From an uncultured Holophagaceae bacterium (GTDB taxonomy: Bacteria; Acidobacteriota; Holophagae; Holophagales; Holophagaceae), in contig CAIQPH010000245.1 of the NCBI GenBank assembly GCA_903873655.1, forward strand, positions 1 through 39,193: a stretch of 39,193 nt of DNA, written 5' to 3'. Under the pieces are notes generated by a model that worked only from the letters and a program-made list of their open reading frames with translations, made no database searches and was not told the DNA's origin. The position numbers and the translations under genes were made by a program. This document shows positions 1-9,104 of the stretch, one piece after another (the first letter of the stretch is position 1; each line of letters begins with the position of its first letter).

Positions 1-276
1 ATTACGGAAGCCGGCAATGGCGTGGAAGCCTTGGCCAAGGCCTGCGAGCAGAAGTTCGACTGCGTCCTGACCGACTGGAACATGCCGGAGATGGATGGCC
101 TTGAATTCGTCAAGGCCGTGCGCGCCCAGAATCCGGTCATTCCGATCCTCATGGTGACGACCAACGCCGCCAAGGAGGACATCGTGGAGGCCCTTCAGGC
201 CGGCGTGAACAACTACGTGGTGAAGCCGTTCACCCCGGAGACCCTCAAGGAAAAGATCGAGTCCCTCCTCGGGTAG
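1..276 (+). CDS. cheY: CheY-like response regulator receiver protein (5' truncated by window start)
   Basis: Receiver-domain motifs: DCVLTDWNMPEMDGLEFV (phospho-acceptor Asp), PILMVTTNA, NNYVVKPFTPETL (conserved Lys). Reading frame is open to the window edge upstream of the listed ATG at 22. Confidence 0.93.
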   Translation: MTEAGNGVEALAKACEQKFDCVLTDWNMPEMDGLEFVKAVRAQNPVIPILMVTTNAAKEDIVEALQAGVNNYVVKPFTPETLKEKIESLLG

Positions 277-286
277 GGAGCAGGCC

Positions 287-874
287 ATGGACCAGTCCGA
301 AATCGACGCCCTCCTTGCCGGAGGCGGAAAATCCCCCAAGAAGCCCAAGGCGGCCGCCGAGGCGCCACCGCCTGCCAAGCCGGTGTCCCCGTCTCAAGAA
401 GAACCCCACAAGGACGGCAGCGGCCATGTGATTTCCGAACTGGACACGGTCACGTCCGTGACGGAACGCGAGTCCAACAAGATCATGGACCAGCTGGATC
501 AGATCAGCAGCCTGGTCTCCCGCCAGCAACAGCTCGTGACCGACATGATGGGCCACGAAGGAGCCCAGTCCCCGGGCGTCCAGAAGGCCATCCATGAGGT
601 CATGAGCGCCAGCAAGGAGATTCAGGACAAGGTCTTCGAGGCGATGGACCTCATGCAGTTCCAGGACATCACCCGCCAGAAGCTCGAGCGCATCGTCCAC
701 CACCTGCGGCAGATCCATGACTACATCGTGGACCTGCTGGGCACCGGCCTGAAGAGTGATACGGAGCGGCCCTCCATCAGCCATACCATCGCTCAGACGG
801 GGACCACGCCCGACGAGAACAAGGCCCACGCGGACGCGGTGATCGAGGCCTTCAAGTCCCAGAAGAAGGGGTAA
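287..874 (+). CDS. cheZ: CheZ-family chemotaxis protein phosphatase
   Basis: Contains EIQDKVFEAMDLMQFQDITRQKLERIVHHL, matching the CheZ active-site helix (D and Q four residues apart, FQDxxxQ). Located between cheY and cheW/cheA. Confidence 0.88.
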   Translation: MDQSEIDALLAGGGKSPKKPKAAAEAPPPAKPVSPSQEEPHKDGSGHVISELDTVTSVTERESNKIMDQLDQISSLVSRQQQLVTDMMGHEGAQSPGVQKAIHEVMSASKEIQDKVFEAMDLMQFQDITRQKLERIVHHLRQIHDYIVDLLGTGLKSDTERPSISHTIAQTGTTPDENKAHADAVIEAFKSQKKG

Positions 875-877
875 GCC

Positions 878-2413
878 ATGGCCGCCGAGTCCACCCAGGC
901 CCTCCTCGCCACGGAGTTGGTGCCTTCGGGCCAGTTGGTGACCTACACCCTGGACAACGTGGAGTTCGGCCTGGACATCGACCGAGTGCAGGAGATCACC
1001 CATCGCACGGACATCACGCCCGTGCCCGGCAGCCCAAGCTTCATCCTCGGCGTCATCAATCTGCGCGGCCTCATCATTCCCGTCATCGACAGTCGCATCC
1101 GGTTTCACCTGGCCTCCCAGGAAACCACCACGAAGACCCGCATCATCGTCCTGAGGCTGGCCAGCGGCCCCACGGGGCTCCAGGTCGACTCCGTGGCGGA
1201 AGTGGTGCGCCTGGAGGACCACACCGTTCGAGAAACACCGCCCCTCGTGGCGGGCATCCGCGCCGAGTACCTGGCTGGCATGGTCACTGTGGGCACCCGG
1301 TTGATCACCCTGATCCATCTGGAGAAGCTGCTGGACAGCTCAGAACTGTCCCGGCGCACTGAGCTCGAAGACCTTGGCATGGCCGGCACGATCGGTGGCG
1401 CCGGGAATAATGACGCGGTCGAGGATCTCGAAGAGGATGGCCGCCCCTTCGTCACGTTCCGACTGGGCTCCGAGTCCTTCGGAATTGCCCTTCATGAGGT
1501 CGAAGAGATCGTCGAACTGCCCCCGGTCACCAAGGTGCCCGACGCCCCGGACTATGTGCTGGGGGTCATCTGCCTGCGGGACCAGGTGATGCCCCTGGTG
1601 GACCTTTCGGAAATCCTCTCCATCCAGCAGGGCGAGAGCGAGCGCAAGCGGGACATGGTGGTTCTGCTCTCCTTTGGCAGCGCCAAGATTGGGGTGGTGG
1701 TCGATGAGATCCAGGAGATCCTCCGCGTGCAGGATGGTCAGACTCTGCCTCCACCCCAGACGTTGTCCGAGGCGGAGATGGAACACCTAGAAGGCATCCT
1801 CCTGCTTCCCGATCGCATGGTGAGCCTCATCAACGTGCTGAAGATCATCACCGGTGACGACCAGGAGAAGATTGCCGCCATGGGTCAGGGGCTTGGTCTC
1901 ATGGACACCCGGGCCCAGGAGACGGTACCCAGCCTGGAACTGGTGGTCTTCCGTCTGGGCCCCGAGAGCTATGGCCTGCGCCTGCACGAAGTCCGCGAGA
2001 TCATCATGGTGGGGCAGATCACGCCAGTACCAAGGGCGCCCCACTTCGTGGACGGCGTGCTGAACCTGCGCGGGGAGGTCATGCCGGTGGTGGATCTTCG
2101 CACGCGGTTCGGCCTGGAGCGGGTCGAAGCGACTTCCATTTCCAGAATCCTCATCACCAGCATTGGGGGTGTGTTCACGGGTCTGGTGGTAGATGCGGTC
2201 GATGAAGTCCGGCCCGTGGATCTGCACCGCTTCGGGCCTCCGCCCGCCGTCACCGCCGTGGGTGCCAACCGCTATATCGAGAAGGTGGCCCGCCTGGACA
2301 ACGGCATGATCTTCCTCCTGGAGCTCAAGCAGCTTCTGACCGACACGGAGACCGAGCAGCTCCAGGGCCTCCAGGGACGCCGGGTACCAGCGAACAGGAC
2401 GGGTGAGCCATGA
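878..2413 (+). CDS. Chemotaxis scaffold protein with three tandem CheW domains
   Basis: Three CheW-type units, each with a (F/Y)G(L/I)xxxxVxEI...PDY/SF(I/V)LGVINLRG-like signature (starting near residues 18, 190 and 353). Confidence 0.88.
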   Translation: MAAESTQALLATELVPSGQLVTYTLDNVEFGLDIDRVQEITHRTDITPVPGSPSFILGVINLRGLIIPVIDSRIRFHLASQETTTKTRIIVLRLASGPTGLQVDSVAEVVRLEDHTVRETPPLVAGIRAEYLAGMVTVGTRLITLIHLEKLLDSSELSRRTELEDLGMAGTIGGAGNNDAVEDLEEDGRPFVTFRLGSESFGIALHEVEEIVELPPVTKVPDAPDYVLGVICLRDQVMPLVDLSEILSIQQGESERKRDMVVLLSFGSAKIGVVVDEIQEILRVQDGQTLPPPQTLSEAEMEHLEGILLLPDRMVSLINVLKIITGDDQEKIAAMGQGLGLMDTRAQETVPSLELVVFRLGPESYGLRLHEVREIIMVGQITPVPRAPHFVDGVLNLRGEVMPVVDLRTRFGLERVEATSISRILITSIGGVFTGLVVDAVDEVRPVDLHRFGPPPAVTAVGANRYIEKVARLDNGMIFLLELKQLLTDTETEQLQGLQGRRVPANRTGEP

Positions 2414-4521
2414 GCGATTTCGCCCTCGACGACCCCAGCTTCTACGAGGATTTTCTCGTCGAGGCACAGGAACATTTCGAGCAGATCGAGACCAACTTCC
2501 TGGCCCTCGAGGAGTCGCCCGGCGATCTGGACCTGCTGAACGCCATCTTCCGCAGCGTCCATACCATCAAGGGCGCCGCCGGGTTCCTCGGCCTCCAGAA
2601 GGTCCAGGCCCTCTCCCACATGGGCGAGAACGTGCTGGATGACCTGCGGAAATCCCGCATGGAGCTCAACGATCGCATCATGGAACTGCTCTTCGAGACC
2701 GTCGACATGCTCAAGGTCCTGGTCGAGGATGTGGGTGTCCAGGTGAGGAAGCAGGGTGAGGCCCAGGATCCAGATCCCAGCGAGTTGATCCGCAACCTCG
2801 AATCCTTGAAGAAAGGTGGCGCCGTCGCTGCAGCTGCGCCTGTCGTAGCCGCTACCGGCGACCTGCAGCTCCCGGCCGCGTTGTCCGGCGTGAGCGAGGC
2901 GGGTCGCAAGGCCGTTGCCGCAGCCCTAACCGAAGGCAAAACCGCGCTCGGGATCCATGCTGAATTGGGGAGCTCCATCTTTGGAACGGCCTTCAACCCT
3001 TTTTCGATGTTCCAGATGGTGGAGCTGGTGGGACGCCTCCTCCATCGGCAGCTGATTCCCCGGGAGCCCCTGGTGGATCTGGACAGTTTCGATCCCCGGG
3101 CCTTCCACCTTGATTTGGTGATGCTCATCGAGGCCACGGAGCCCATCGAGGAGGTCCGCAAGGTCTTCGGAGCGGTCTCGAATGCCACCATCACCTTCCA
3201 TCCGTTGAGCCTTGGGGCTGCACCCAGGACTGGCGCCGATGGTCCCGGAGACGGGGTCCCGGCCGCGGAGGACCGCCGCAAGAGCGGGCGGCGCAACTCG
3301 GACGACAAGGGCGCTACCGATACCATCCGGGTAAGCCAGGCCAAACTCGAACAGTTCATGAACATCGTGGCCGAACTGATCATCAGCAAGACCATGATCA
3401 GCCACTTGGTCGAGCGGCTCCTGCCCGAGGTGAAAGGACACCCGGCCGCAGCCACCGCCAAGGAGCTGGTCCACGCCTCCGTGTATCTGGATCACGTGAG
3501 CAAGGAAATCCAGGCCTCCGTGCTGGGTATCCGCATGGTGCCCGTGAAGACCATCTTCTCCAAATTCCCCCGCATGCTGCGGGACTTGGCCAAGGCTAGC
3601 GGCAAGAAGATCGACCTCCAGCTCGTGGGGGAGGACACCGAGATTGACAAGAGCATCATCGAGGAACTCGGCGACCCGATGATCCACCTCATCCGCAACA
3701 GTGCCGATCATGGCATCGAGATGCCTGCTGACCGGCTGAAATCGGGCAAACCGGAGGTTGGAACCGTGGTCCTGCGCGCCCGCCACGAAGGCGATAGCGT
3801 CGTGGTGGAGATCGAGGATGACGGGAAGGGCATCGATCCGGCGGTCATCCGTGCCAAGGCTGTCGAAAAGGGCCTGTTCTCCGTGGAGCGCATCGACGCC
3901 ATGCCCGACGATGAAGTGATCGAACTGATCTTCGCGCCCGGCTTCAGCACCGCCGCCAAGGTCACCGACATCTCGGGTCGGGGCGTGGGCATGGACGTGG
4001 TGCGGTCCAACGTGCGCAAGCTCAATGGCCGTGTGGGTGTACGCTCCACCGTCGGCAAGGGCTCGGTCTTCACCATCAAGCTACCCCTGACGCTGGCCAT
4101 CATCGATGCCTTGCTGGTGAAGAGCGGCAACCAGGTGTTCGCGCTTCCCGGGACCTCCGTCGAGGAGACCCTCATCGTCCCGCCGGAAACCATTTCCCAT
4201 CTCACCAGCCGGCAGGCCATCAACCTGCGCGGAGAGGTGCTGGGGGTCTGCCGCCTCAAGCACCTGCTGAAGTCGACCTCCCCTGCCAGCGCCGACGAGT
4301 CCGATGGGCTTTCCGTGGTGGTGGTCTCCGCTGCCGGACGGCGCATGGGCATCATCGTGGATAGCTTCGTCCGCCGCCAGGAAGTCGTCATCAAGCCCTT
4401 GGCCCCCTACCTTGCTGCCCTGCCCGGAATCAGCGGTGCTTCCATCATGGGCGACGGGGGCGTGGTGCTGATCCTGGACCCCGCTGAACTCCTGCAGCTC
4501 GCTGTCCAGGAGGCCGTGTGA
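2410..4521 (+). CDS. cheA: Chemotaxis sensor histidine kinase CheA
   Basis: N-terminal Hpt motif SVHTIKGAAGFLG; kinase motifs MIHLIRNSADHGIE, DDGKGID, GRGVGMDVV; C-terminal CheW-like domain. 4-bp overlap with the preceding gene. Confidence 0.97.
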   Translation: MSDFALDDPSFYEDFLVEAQEHFEQIETNFLALEESPGDLDLLNAIFRSVHTIKGAAGFLGLQKVQALSHMGENVLDDLRKSRMELNDRIMELLFETVDMLKVLVEDVGVQVRKQGEAQDPDPSELIRNLESLKKGGAVAAAAPVVAATGDLQLPAALSGVSEAGRKAVAAALTEGKTALGIHAELGSSIFGTAFNPFSMFQMVELVGRLLHRQLIPREPLVDLDSFDPRAFHLDLVMLIEATEPIEEVRKVFGAVSNATITFHPLSLGAAPRTGADGPGDGVPAAEDRRKSGRRNSDDKGATDTIRVSQAKLEQFMNIVAELIISKTMISHLVERLLPEVKGHPAAATAKELVHASVYLDHVSKEIQASVLGIRMVPVKTIFSKFPRMLRDLAKASGKKIDLQLVGEDTEIDKSIIEELGDPMIHLIRNSADHGIEMPADRLKSGKPEVGTVVLRARHEGDSVVVEIEDDGKGIDPAVIRAKAVEKGLFSVERIDAMPDDEVIELIFAPGFSTAAKVTDISGRGVGMDVVRSNVRKLNGRVGVRSTVGKGSVFTIKLPLTLAIIDALLVKSGNQVFALPGTSVEETLIVPPETISHLTSRQAINLRGEVLGVCRLKHLLKSTSPASADESDGLSVVVVSAAGRRMGIIVDSFVRRQEVVIKPLAPYLAALPGISGASIMGDGGVVLILDPAELLQLAVQEAV

Positions 4522-5444
4522 ACCTGGGCGCCGCACCCTCGTCCGAGGCACGGGTCCGTGCCGAGGAACGGGGGTCTGTCCTCCACCGCTTCATGACCTT
4601 CTTCCTGAATGAGCGGGCCTATGGCCTGGCGTTGCGCCATGTGGCCGAGATCACGCCCCTCCGGAGCCTGAACAAGCTGCCGCACATGCCCCGCGCCGTG
4701 GAAGGCATCCTTGACCTGCGTGGCCGCGTGGTGCCCGTGGTGAACCTGCGGGCGCGGATGTCCATGCCGCCGCTGGATCCCTCGAAAACTGGCACCATCC
4801 TGGTCCTGGATCTGGCAGGGACGGCCACGGGCCTTCTGGTGGACGCCGTCGATGCTGTCCTGACCGTCCCCGAGGAGGACATCGTCCCGGCCAGTCCCTT
4901 GTTGGCCGGACTCGAAGGCGCCTGGGTGGAGGGGTTCATCGTCCAGGGCGAGCGGGTGGTCACCCTGCTCGATGCCGTTCTGATCGCCAATCATGGCATT
5001 GGACGCACCCAGGGCAAGGCAGCCCTGGTGAGTCTCAGCCTGGAGGAGCGCCTCGATGATGGTCTGAAACGACTCATCGAGATGGCACCCTCCAAACTGG
5101 AAGGCGAGCACCGCGTGGTGCCCCAGATCGAGACCTCCATCTCCTACACTGAGCAGGAGATGGGCAAAGTGCTGGAGCGGGTGGAAGCCATGCTGGCCAG
5201 CACCGATAAGGTCTTCACCGGGCTCGGCTACCTGAAGCAGGAGGCGGGGCTGGGCAAGCTGAAGGGCCACGAGAGCGACATCGCGGAACTGGAACGCACG
5301 AACCAGGAGATGCAGGACACCGTCTTCGCCCTAATCCAGCAGATGCAGTTCCAGGACATTGCCCGGCAGAAACTCGAGCGGGTCATGGTCCATCTCCAGG
5401 GCATGCAGGGCGCGATTTCCGGCAAGCTGCGCGCCGCCAGGTAG
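4518..5444 (+). CDS. CheW domain fused to a CheZ-like C-terminal region
   Basis: N-terminal CheW domain (YGLALRHVAEITPL...AVEGILDLRGRVVPVVNLR); C-terminal MQDTVFALIQQMQFQDIARQKLERVMVHLQGM closely resembles the CheZ encoded at 287-874. GTG start overlaps the cheA stop. Confidence 0.88.
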   Translation: MNLGAAPSSEARVRAEERGSVLHRFMTFFLNERAYGLALRHVAEITPLRSLNKLPHMPRAVEGILDLRGRVVPVVNLRARMSMPPLDPSKTGTILVLDLAGTATGLLVDAVDAVLTVPEEDIVPASPLLAGLEGAWVEGFIVQGERVVTLLDAVLIANHGIGRTQGKAALVSLSLEERLDDGLKRLIEMAPSKLEGEHRVVPQIETSISYTEQEMGKVLERVEAMLASTDKVFTGLGYLKQEAGLGKLKGHESDIAELERTNQEMQDTVFALIQQMQFQDIARQKLERVMVHLQGMQGAISGKLRAAR

Positions 5445-5506
5445 CCTCAAGGCTGGAGCCAATGCCGCTCCCCGGGCACAATAGAGGATTCGGCCCAGGA
5501 GCCTCC

Positions 5507-6808
5507 GTGACCAGCCAGTCCTTTACCGAAGTCCGATTCCTCGCCAGCCAGGTCGGCGAGACCGTCCGGCTGCGGGGCTGGGTCCGCAATGCCCGCACCA
5601 GCAAGACCCGCTTCATCGAGTTGCGCGACGGCTCTGGCTTCGTGCAGTGCGTGGTGGGAGCTGCCGAGGCCGAACCCGCCAGTTACGAACTGGCCGGCAA
5701 GCTCACCCAGGAGGCTGCCATCGCCGTGACGGGAATGGTCCAGCAGCACCCGAAGACGGGTCAGCCCGAAATCCTGGTGAGGTCGCTCGATTTGATCGGG
5801 GGGAGCGCGGACTTCCCCATCACGCCCAAGGAACACGGTACCGAGTTCCTCATGGAGAACCGCCACCTCTGGTTGCGCAGCCGCCGCCAGTGGGCCATCC
5901 TCCGCATCCGGCACACCCTGGTGAAGGGCATCCGGGATTTTTTTGATGGCGACGGCTTCACCCTGCTCGACGCCCCGATCCTCACCCCCAGCGCCTGCGA
6001 GGGCACCAGCACCCTGTTCAGCACCGAGTATTTCCATGAGGGCATGGCCTTCCTCAGCCAGTCCGGGCAGCTCTATCAGGAACCAGGCATCGCTGCTTTC
6101 GGCAAGACCTACTGTTTCGGCCCTACCTTCCGCGCCGAGAAGAGCAAGACCCGCCGCCATCTCACGGAGTTCTGGATGGTGGAGCCCGAAGTGGCCTTCG
6201 CCCACCTGGATGACGTGATGGTGCTGGGCGAGCGCATGACCAAGTTCCTCATCGAGCGCGTGCTGGAAGGTCGGCAGGAGGAACTGAAGATACTGGAGCG
6301 AGACCAGGCGCCCCTGGAAACGGCCCTGAACACCACCTTCGACCGCATGACCTACACTGAGGCGGTGGACAAGCTCAAGACCCTGGGCAGCGACATCCAG
6401 TGGGGTGAGGACTTCGGCAACGATGACGAGACCATCCTCATGAACGCCACGGACCGCCCGCTCTGGGTGCACCGTTTCCCAAAGGTGTTCAAGGCCTTCT
6501 ACATGGAGCCGGATCCCGTGGATTCGCGGCTGGCCCTGGGTGCGGATCTGCTGGCCCCCGAAGGTTACGGCGAGGTCATCGGGGGCGGCGAGCGCGCCAG
6601 TGACCTGCAGTACCTCCTGGACCAGATCGAGCACCACCAGCTCAACCGGGCCGACTACGAGTGGTATCTCGATGTCCGCAAATACGGCAGCGTCCCCCAC
6701 GCCGGCTTCGGCATGGGCCTGGAGCGAGCCGTGGCGTGGATCTGCCGGTTGCCGCATGTTCGGGAGACCATTCCGTATCCCCGCATGATGGGGACGTTGA
6801 GGCCGTAG
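5507..6808 (+). CDS. asnS: Asparaginyl-tRNA synthetase
   Basis: OB-fold anticodon-binding start (VRLRGWVRNARTSKTRFIELRDGSG) and class II aaRS motifs (CFGPTFRAEKSKTRRHLTEFWMVEPE; GFGMGLERAVAWICRLPHVRETIPYPR). GTG at 5507 has AGGA at 5497-5500; the ORF track starts at 5462. Confidence 0.96.
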   Translation: MTSQSFTEVRFLASQVGETVRLRGWVRNARTSKTRFIELRDGSGFVQCVVGAAEAEPASYELAGKLTQEAAIAVTGMVQQHPKTGQPEILVRSLDLIGGSADFPITPKEHGTEFLMENRHLWLRSRRQWAILRIRHTLVKGIRDFFDGDGFTLLDAPILTPSACEGTSTLFSTEYFHEGMAFLSQSGQLYQEPGIAAFGKTYCFGPTFRAEKSKTRRHLTEFWMVEPEVAFAHLDDVMVLGERMTKFLIERVLEGRQEELKILERDQAPLETALNTTFDRMTYTEAVDKLKTLGSDIQWGEDFGNDDETILMNATDRPLWVHRFPKVFKAFYMEPDPVDSRLALGADLLAPEGYGEVIGGGERASDLQYLLDQIEHHQLNRADYEWYLDVRKYGSVPHAGFGMGLERAVAWICRLPHVRETIPYPRMMGTLRP

Positions 6809-6826
6809 TTCCGCCAATGGCCGTTC

Positions 6827-6918
6827 CCGGCGCGCGGGCTGCGCCCGCGCGTTAAGAAAATCACTGCGCGATTTTCACAGCGGTTTTTCTTACGCGAAGG
6901 CGCCAGCCTTCGCGCCGG
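6827..6918. repeat. Compound palindromic intergenic element (two GC-rich hairpins around an AT-rich inverted repeat)
   Basis: CGCGCGGGC(6831-6839)/GCCCGCGCG(6843-6851); TAAGAAAA(6853-6860)/TTTTCTTA(6885-6892), with inner AAAATC/GATTTT; CGCGAAGGC(6893-6901)/GCCTTCGCG(6906-6914); outer CCGGCGCG(6827-6834)/CGCGCCGG(6911-6918). Confidence 0.85.
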
Positions 6919-6931
6919 TGGGCCGACCAAC

Positions 6932-7201
6932 TCAAAGTTGCATCACCACACCCGGCAGCTTCTGGATGGCCTCGCGCAACGGGGTCTCCGCCTGATCGTG
7001 GGGCAGGGTGACCCAGAAGGTGTAGCTGATGAAGGCCCCCTTGCAGTTGGCCTGGTGCTGCTCATCGCCTTCAGGCTGGGGCCCCAGATGGGCGACGATC
7101 AACTCCATCACCATGTCCGGGCGCAGTTCATCCTGGCGCCCGATGATCTTCATGGGAACCCGGAAGGGGTAGGTGATATCTGGGCGGTGGGAGGATTCCA
7201 T
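6932..7201 (-). CDS. DUF493/YbeD-like small protein
   Basis: MESSHRPDITYPFRVPMKIIGRQDELRPDMVMELIVAHLG...ISYTFWVTLPHD...REAIQKLPGVVMQL resembles the YbeD/DUF493 fold pattern. Internal Met at 7201 preferred over 7288. Confidence 0.75.
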   Translation of the reverse strand: MESSHRPDITYPFRVPMKIIGRQDELRPDMVMELIVAHLGPQPEGDEQHQANCKGAFISYTFWVTLPHDQAETPLREAIQKLPGVVMQL

Positions 7202-7290
7202 CTTCTTCAGTCTACCGTTTGCTACGCTGGAAGGCCCTGGGTTCGTGGCGTCAGGTTCTGCCCACCCGCTTCGGATACCGGAGGCCACCT

Positions 7291-8727
7291 GTGCTGGATC
7301 GCCTGAACGACCTAGAAGTGCGGTCCCGTGCCTTGGAACCTGGCGCCGGAGAGCGGGCTAGGCTGTGGGAGGCCGCGCAAACCTATGCCGAGACCTTCCT
7401 CCAGGCCCTCCCGGAATCCCCTGCTTTCGTCGAGAAGGACTGCCCCGGAGCCGGTCTGGCGGGCTTCCCCATTCCTGAAGCCGGACAGGCATTTTCCGGC
7501 ATCCTGGAGACGCTTGCTGCTCAAGTGGATGGCGTGGGCGCCAATGGGGCCTCGGGCCGTCATCTGGCCTTCATTCCGCCCTCGTCACTTTTCGCGGGTG
7601 CCCTGGGGGACCTGCTGGCGGCGGTCACCAACCGTTACGCGGCCTACTATTTCGCCGGCCCCGGCGCTGTGCGCATGGAGAACCAGGTCCTCAGCTGGCT
7701 GGCCCACGAACTGGGCCTGCCCGAGGGCAGTTCGGGCAATCTGGCCGCCGGGGGCAGCATGGCTCACCTGGTGGGCCTTTGCACGGCCCGGGAGGCAGCG
7801 GGACTGAAAGCCGCGGACTATCCCAAGGCCTGCGTCTATCTCTCGGAACAGGCCCATCATTGCCTCGTGAAAGCCCTTCGTGTGGCGGGCATGGCCGAGT
7901 CCCCCGTGCGGAGCATCCCTACGGACGCGGCCTTCCGGTTGCGGCCCGAGGTCTTGGAGGCTGCCATCCAGGAGGATCGCCGCGCTGGCCTGCACCCCTG
8001 GCTGCTGGTACCCACGGCGGGCACCACCAACACCGGCGCCGTGGACCCCATGGAAGCCTGCGCCGAGCTGGCTGGACGGTTTGGCCTCTGGATGCACACG
8101 GACGGCGCCTACGGAGCCTCCTTTGCCCTCACGGAACTGGGCAAGGCGGCGCTGCTGGGTCTGGACCGCAGCGACAGTGTGGTGCTGGATCCCCACAAGG
8201 GCCTGTTCACGTCCCTGGGGCTGGGCGCTGTGCTGGTGCGGCACTTGGAGCCGCTGCGGAAGGCCCATGCGTTCCAGGCCGAGTATCTGCCCTCGCCACC
8301 GGAGGATCTGGAGGAACTGAGCCCATCCGAAACCACCCTGGAGTTCAGCAAGCATGCCCGGGCCCTGCGCCTCTGGCTCCCCCTCCAGTTGCACGGCGCT
8401 GCCGCTTTCCGGGCGGCCCTGGAGGAGAAGCTCCTCCTGGCCAGGTACGCCTACGGGCGGCTTCAGGAGATGCCAAACCTGGACCCCGGGCCCCCGCCTC
8501 AGTTGAGCGTCCTGGCCTTCCGTTTTCTGCCCCCCGGTGGGGACGCGGATGCCTTCAACCAGGCTCTGCTGCAGCGGCTCACGACCGAAGGCAGAGTCTT
8601 TCTGAGCGGCACGCGGTTGAACGGCACCTTCTACATTCGCATGGCCATCCTGGCTGCCCGCACCCACAAAGAGCAGGTGGACGAAGCCCTGGAGCGGCTC
8701 CAGTCCGCAGCCGCCAGGCTGGCCTAG
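7291..8727 (+). CDS. Group II pyridoxal-phosphate-dependent decarboxylase (aromatic amino acid / glutamate decarboxylase superfamily)
   Basis: PLP-Lys motif VVLDPHKGLFTSLGLGAVLVR, TAGTTNTGAVDPME, WMHTDGAYGAS. GTG at 7291 preceded by GGAGG at 7280-7284. Substrate not predictable from sequence. Confidence 0.88.
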   Translation: MLDRLNDLEVRSRALEPGAGERARLWEAAQTYAETFLQALPESPAFVEKDCPGAGLAGFPIPEAGQAFSGILETLAAQVDGVGANGASGRHLAFIPPSSLFAGALGDLLAAVTNRYAAYYFAGPGAVRMENQVLSWLAHELGLPEGSSGNLAAGGSMAHLVGLCTAREAAGLKAADYPKACVYLSEQAHHCLVKALRVAGMAESPVRSIPTDAAFRLRPEVLEAAIQEDRRAGLHPWLLVPTAGTTNTGAVDPMEACAELAGRFGLWMHTDGAYGASFALTELGKAALLGLDRSDSVVLDPHKGLFTSLGLGAVLVRHLEPLRKAHAFQAEYLPSPPEDLEELSPSETTLEFSKHARALRLWLPLQLHGAAAFRAALEEKLLLARYAYGRLQEMPNLDPGPPPQLSVLAFRFLPPGGDADAFNQALLQRLTTEGRVFLSGTRLNGTFYIRMAILAARTHKEQVDEALERLQSAAARLA

Positions 8728-8779
8728 TAGCATCCCCAGCCTTTCCCTATCTCTCAACGCGCCTGCGTGGAGAGCAGGG

Positions 8780-9055
8780 CTACCCGACTTCGATCTCGCG
8801 AAGATCCTTGCCTGGCTTGAACCGGATGCTCTTGCCCTTCGGGATCTGGACGGAGGCGCCCGTCTTGATGTTCCGGCCCATGCCGCGCTTGCGGGGGCGG
8901 GGCTCGAAGACGCCGAAGCCGCGGATCTCGATGCGGTGCCCGTTGAGGAGGGCGTCCTTCAGCCGCTCCGTCAGCAGGTCCACCACCTGGAGGGCAGTGG
9001 CGCGGGAGCAGGGATGAACCTTCATCAGCGAATTGGCGATGTCGATCTTGATCAT
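8780..9055 (-). CDS. HU/IHF-family DNA-binding protein
   Basis: 91 aa; RIEIRGFGVFEPRPRKRGMGRNIKTGASVQIPKGKSIRFKPGKDL matches the HU/IHF beta-arm signature. Confidence 0.95.
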   Translation of the reverse strand: MIKIDIANSLMKVHPCSRATALQVVDLLTERLKDALLNGHRIEIRGFGVFEPRPRKRGMGRNIKTGASVQIPKGKSIRFKPGKDLREIEVG

Positions 9056-9104
9056 CGGTGACCTCGGGCCTTGGGGTGGGAGAGCCAGAATAGGGGAACG
9101 GCGT

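Noticed and set aside
245-1318. 357-aa minus-strand ORF over cheZ/cheW
   Set aside because: Antisense shadow of chemotaxis genes; no recognisable domain.
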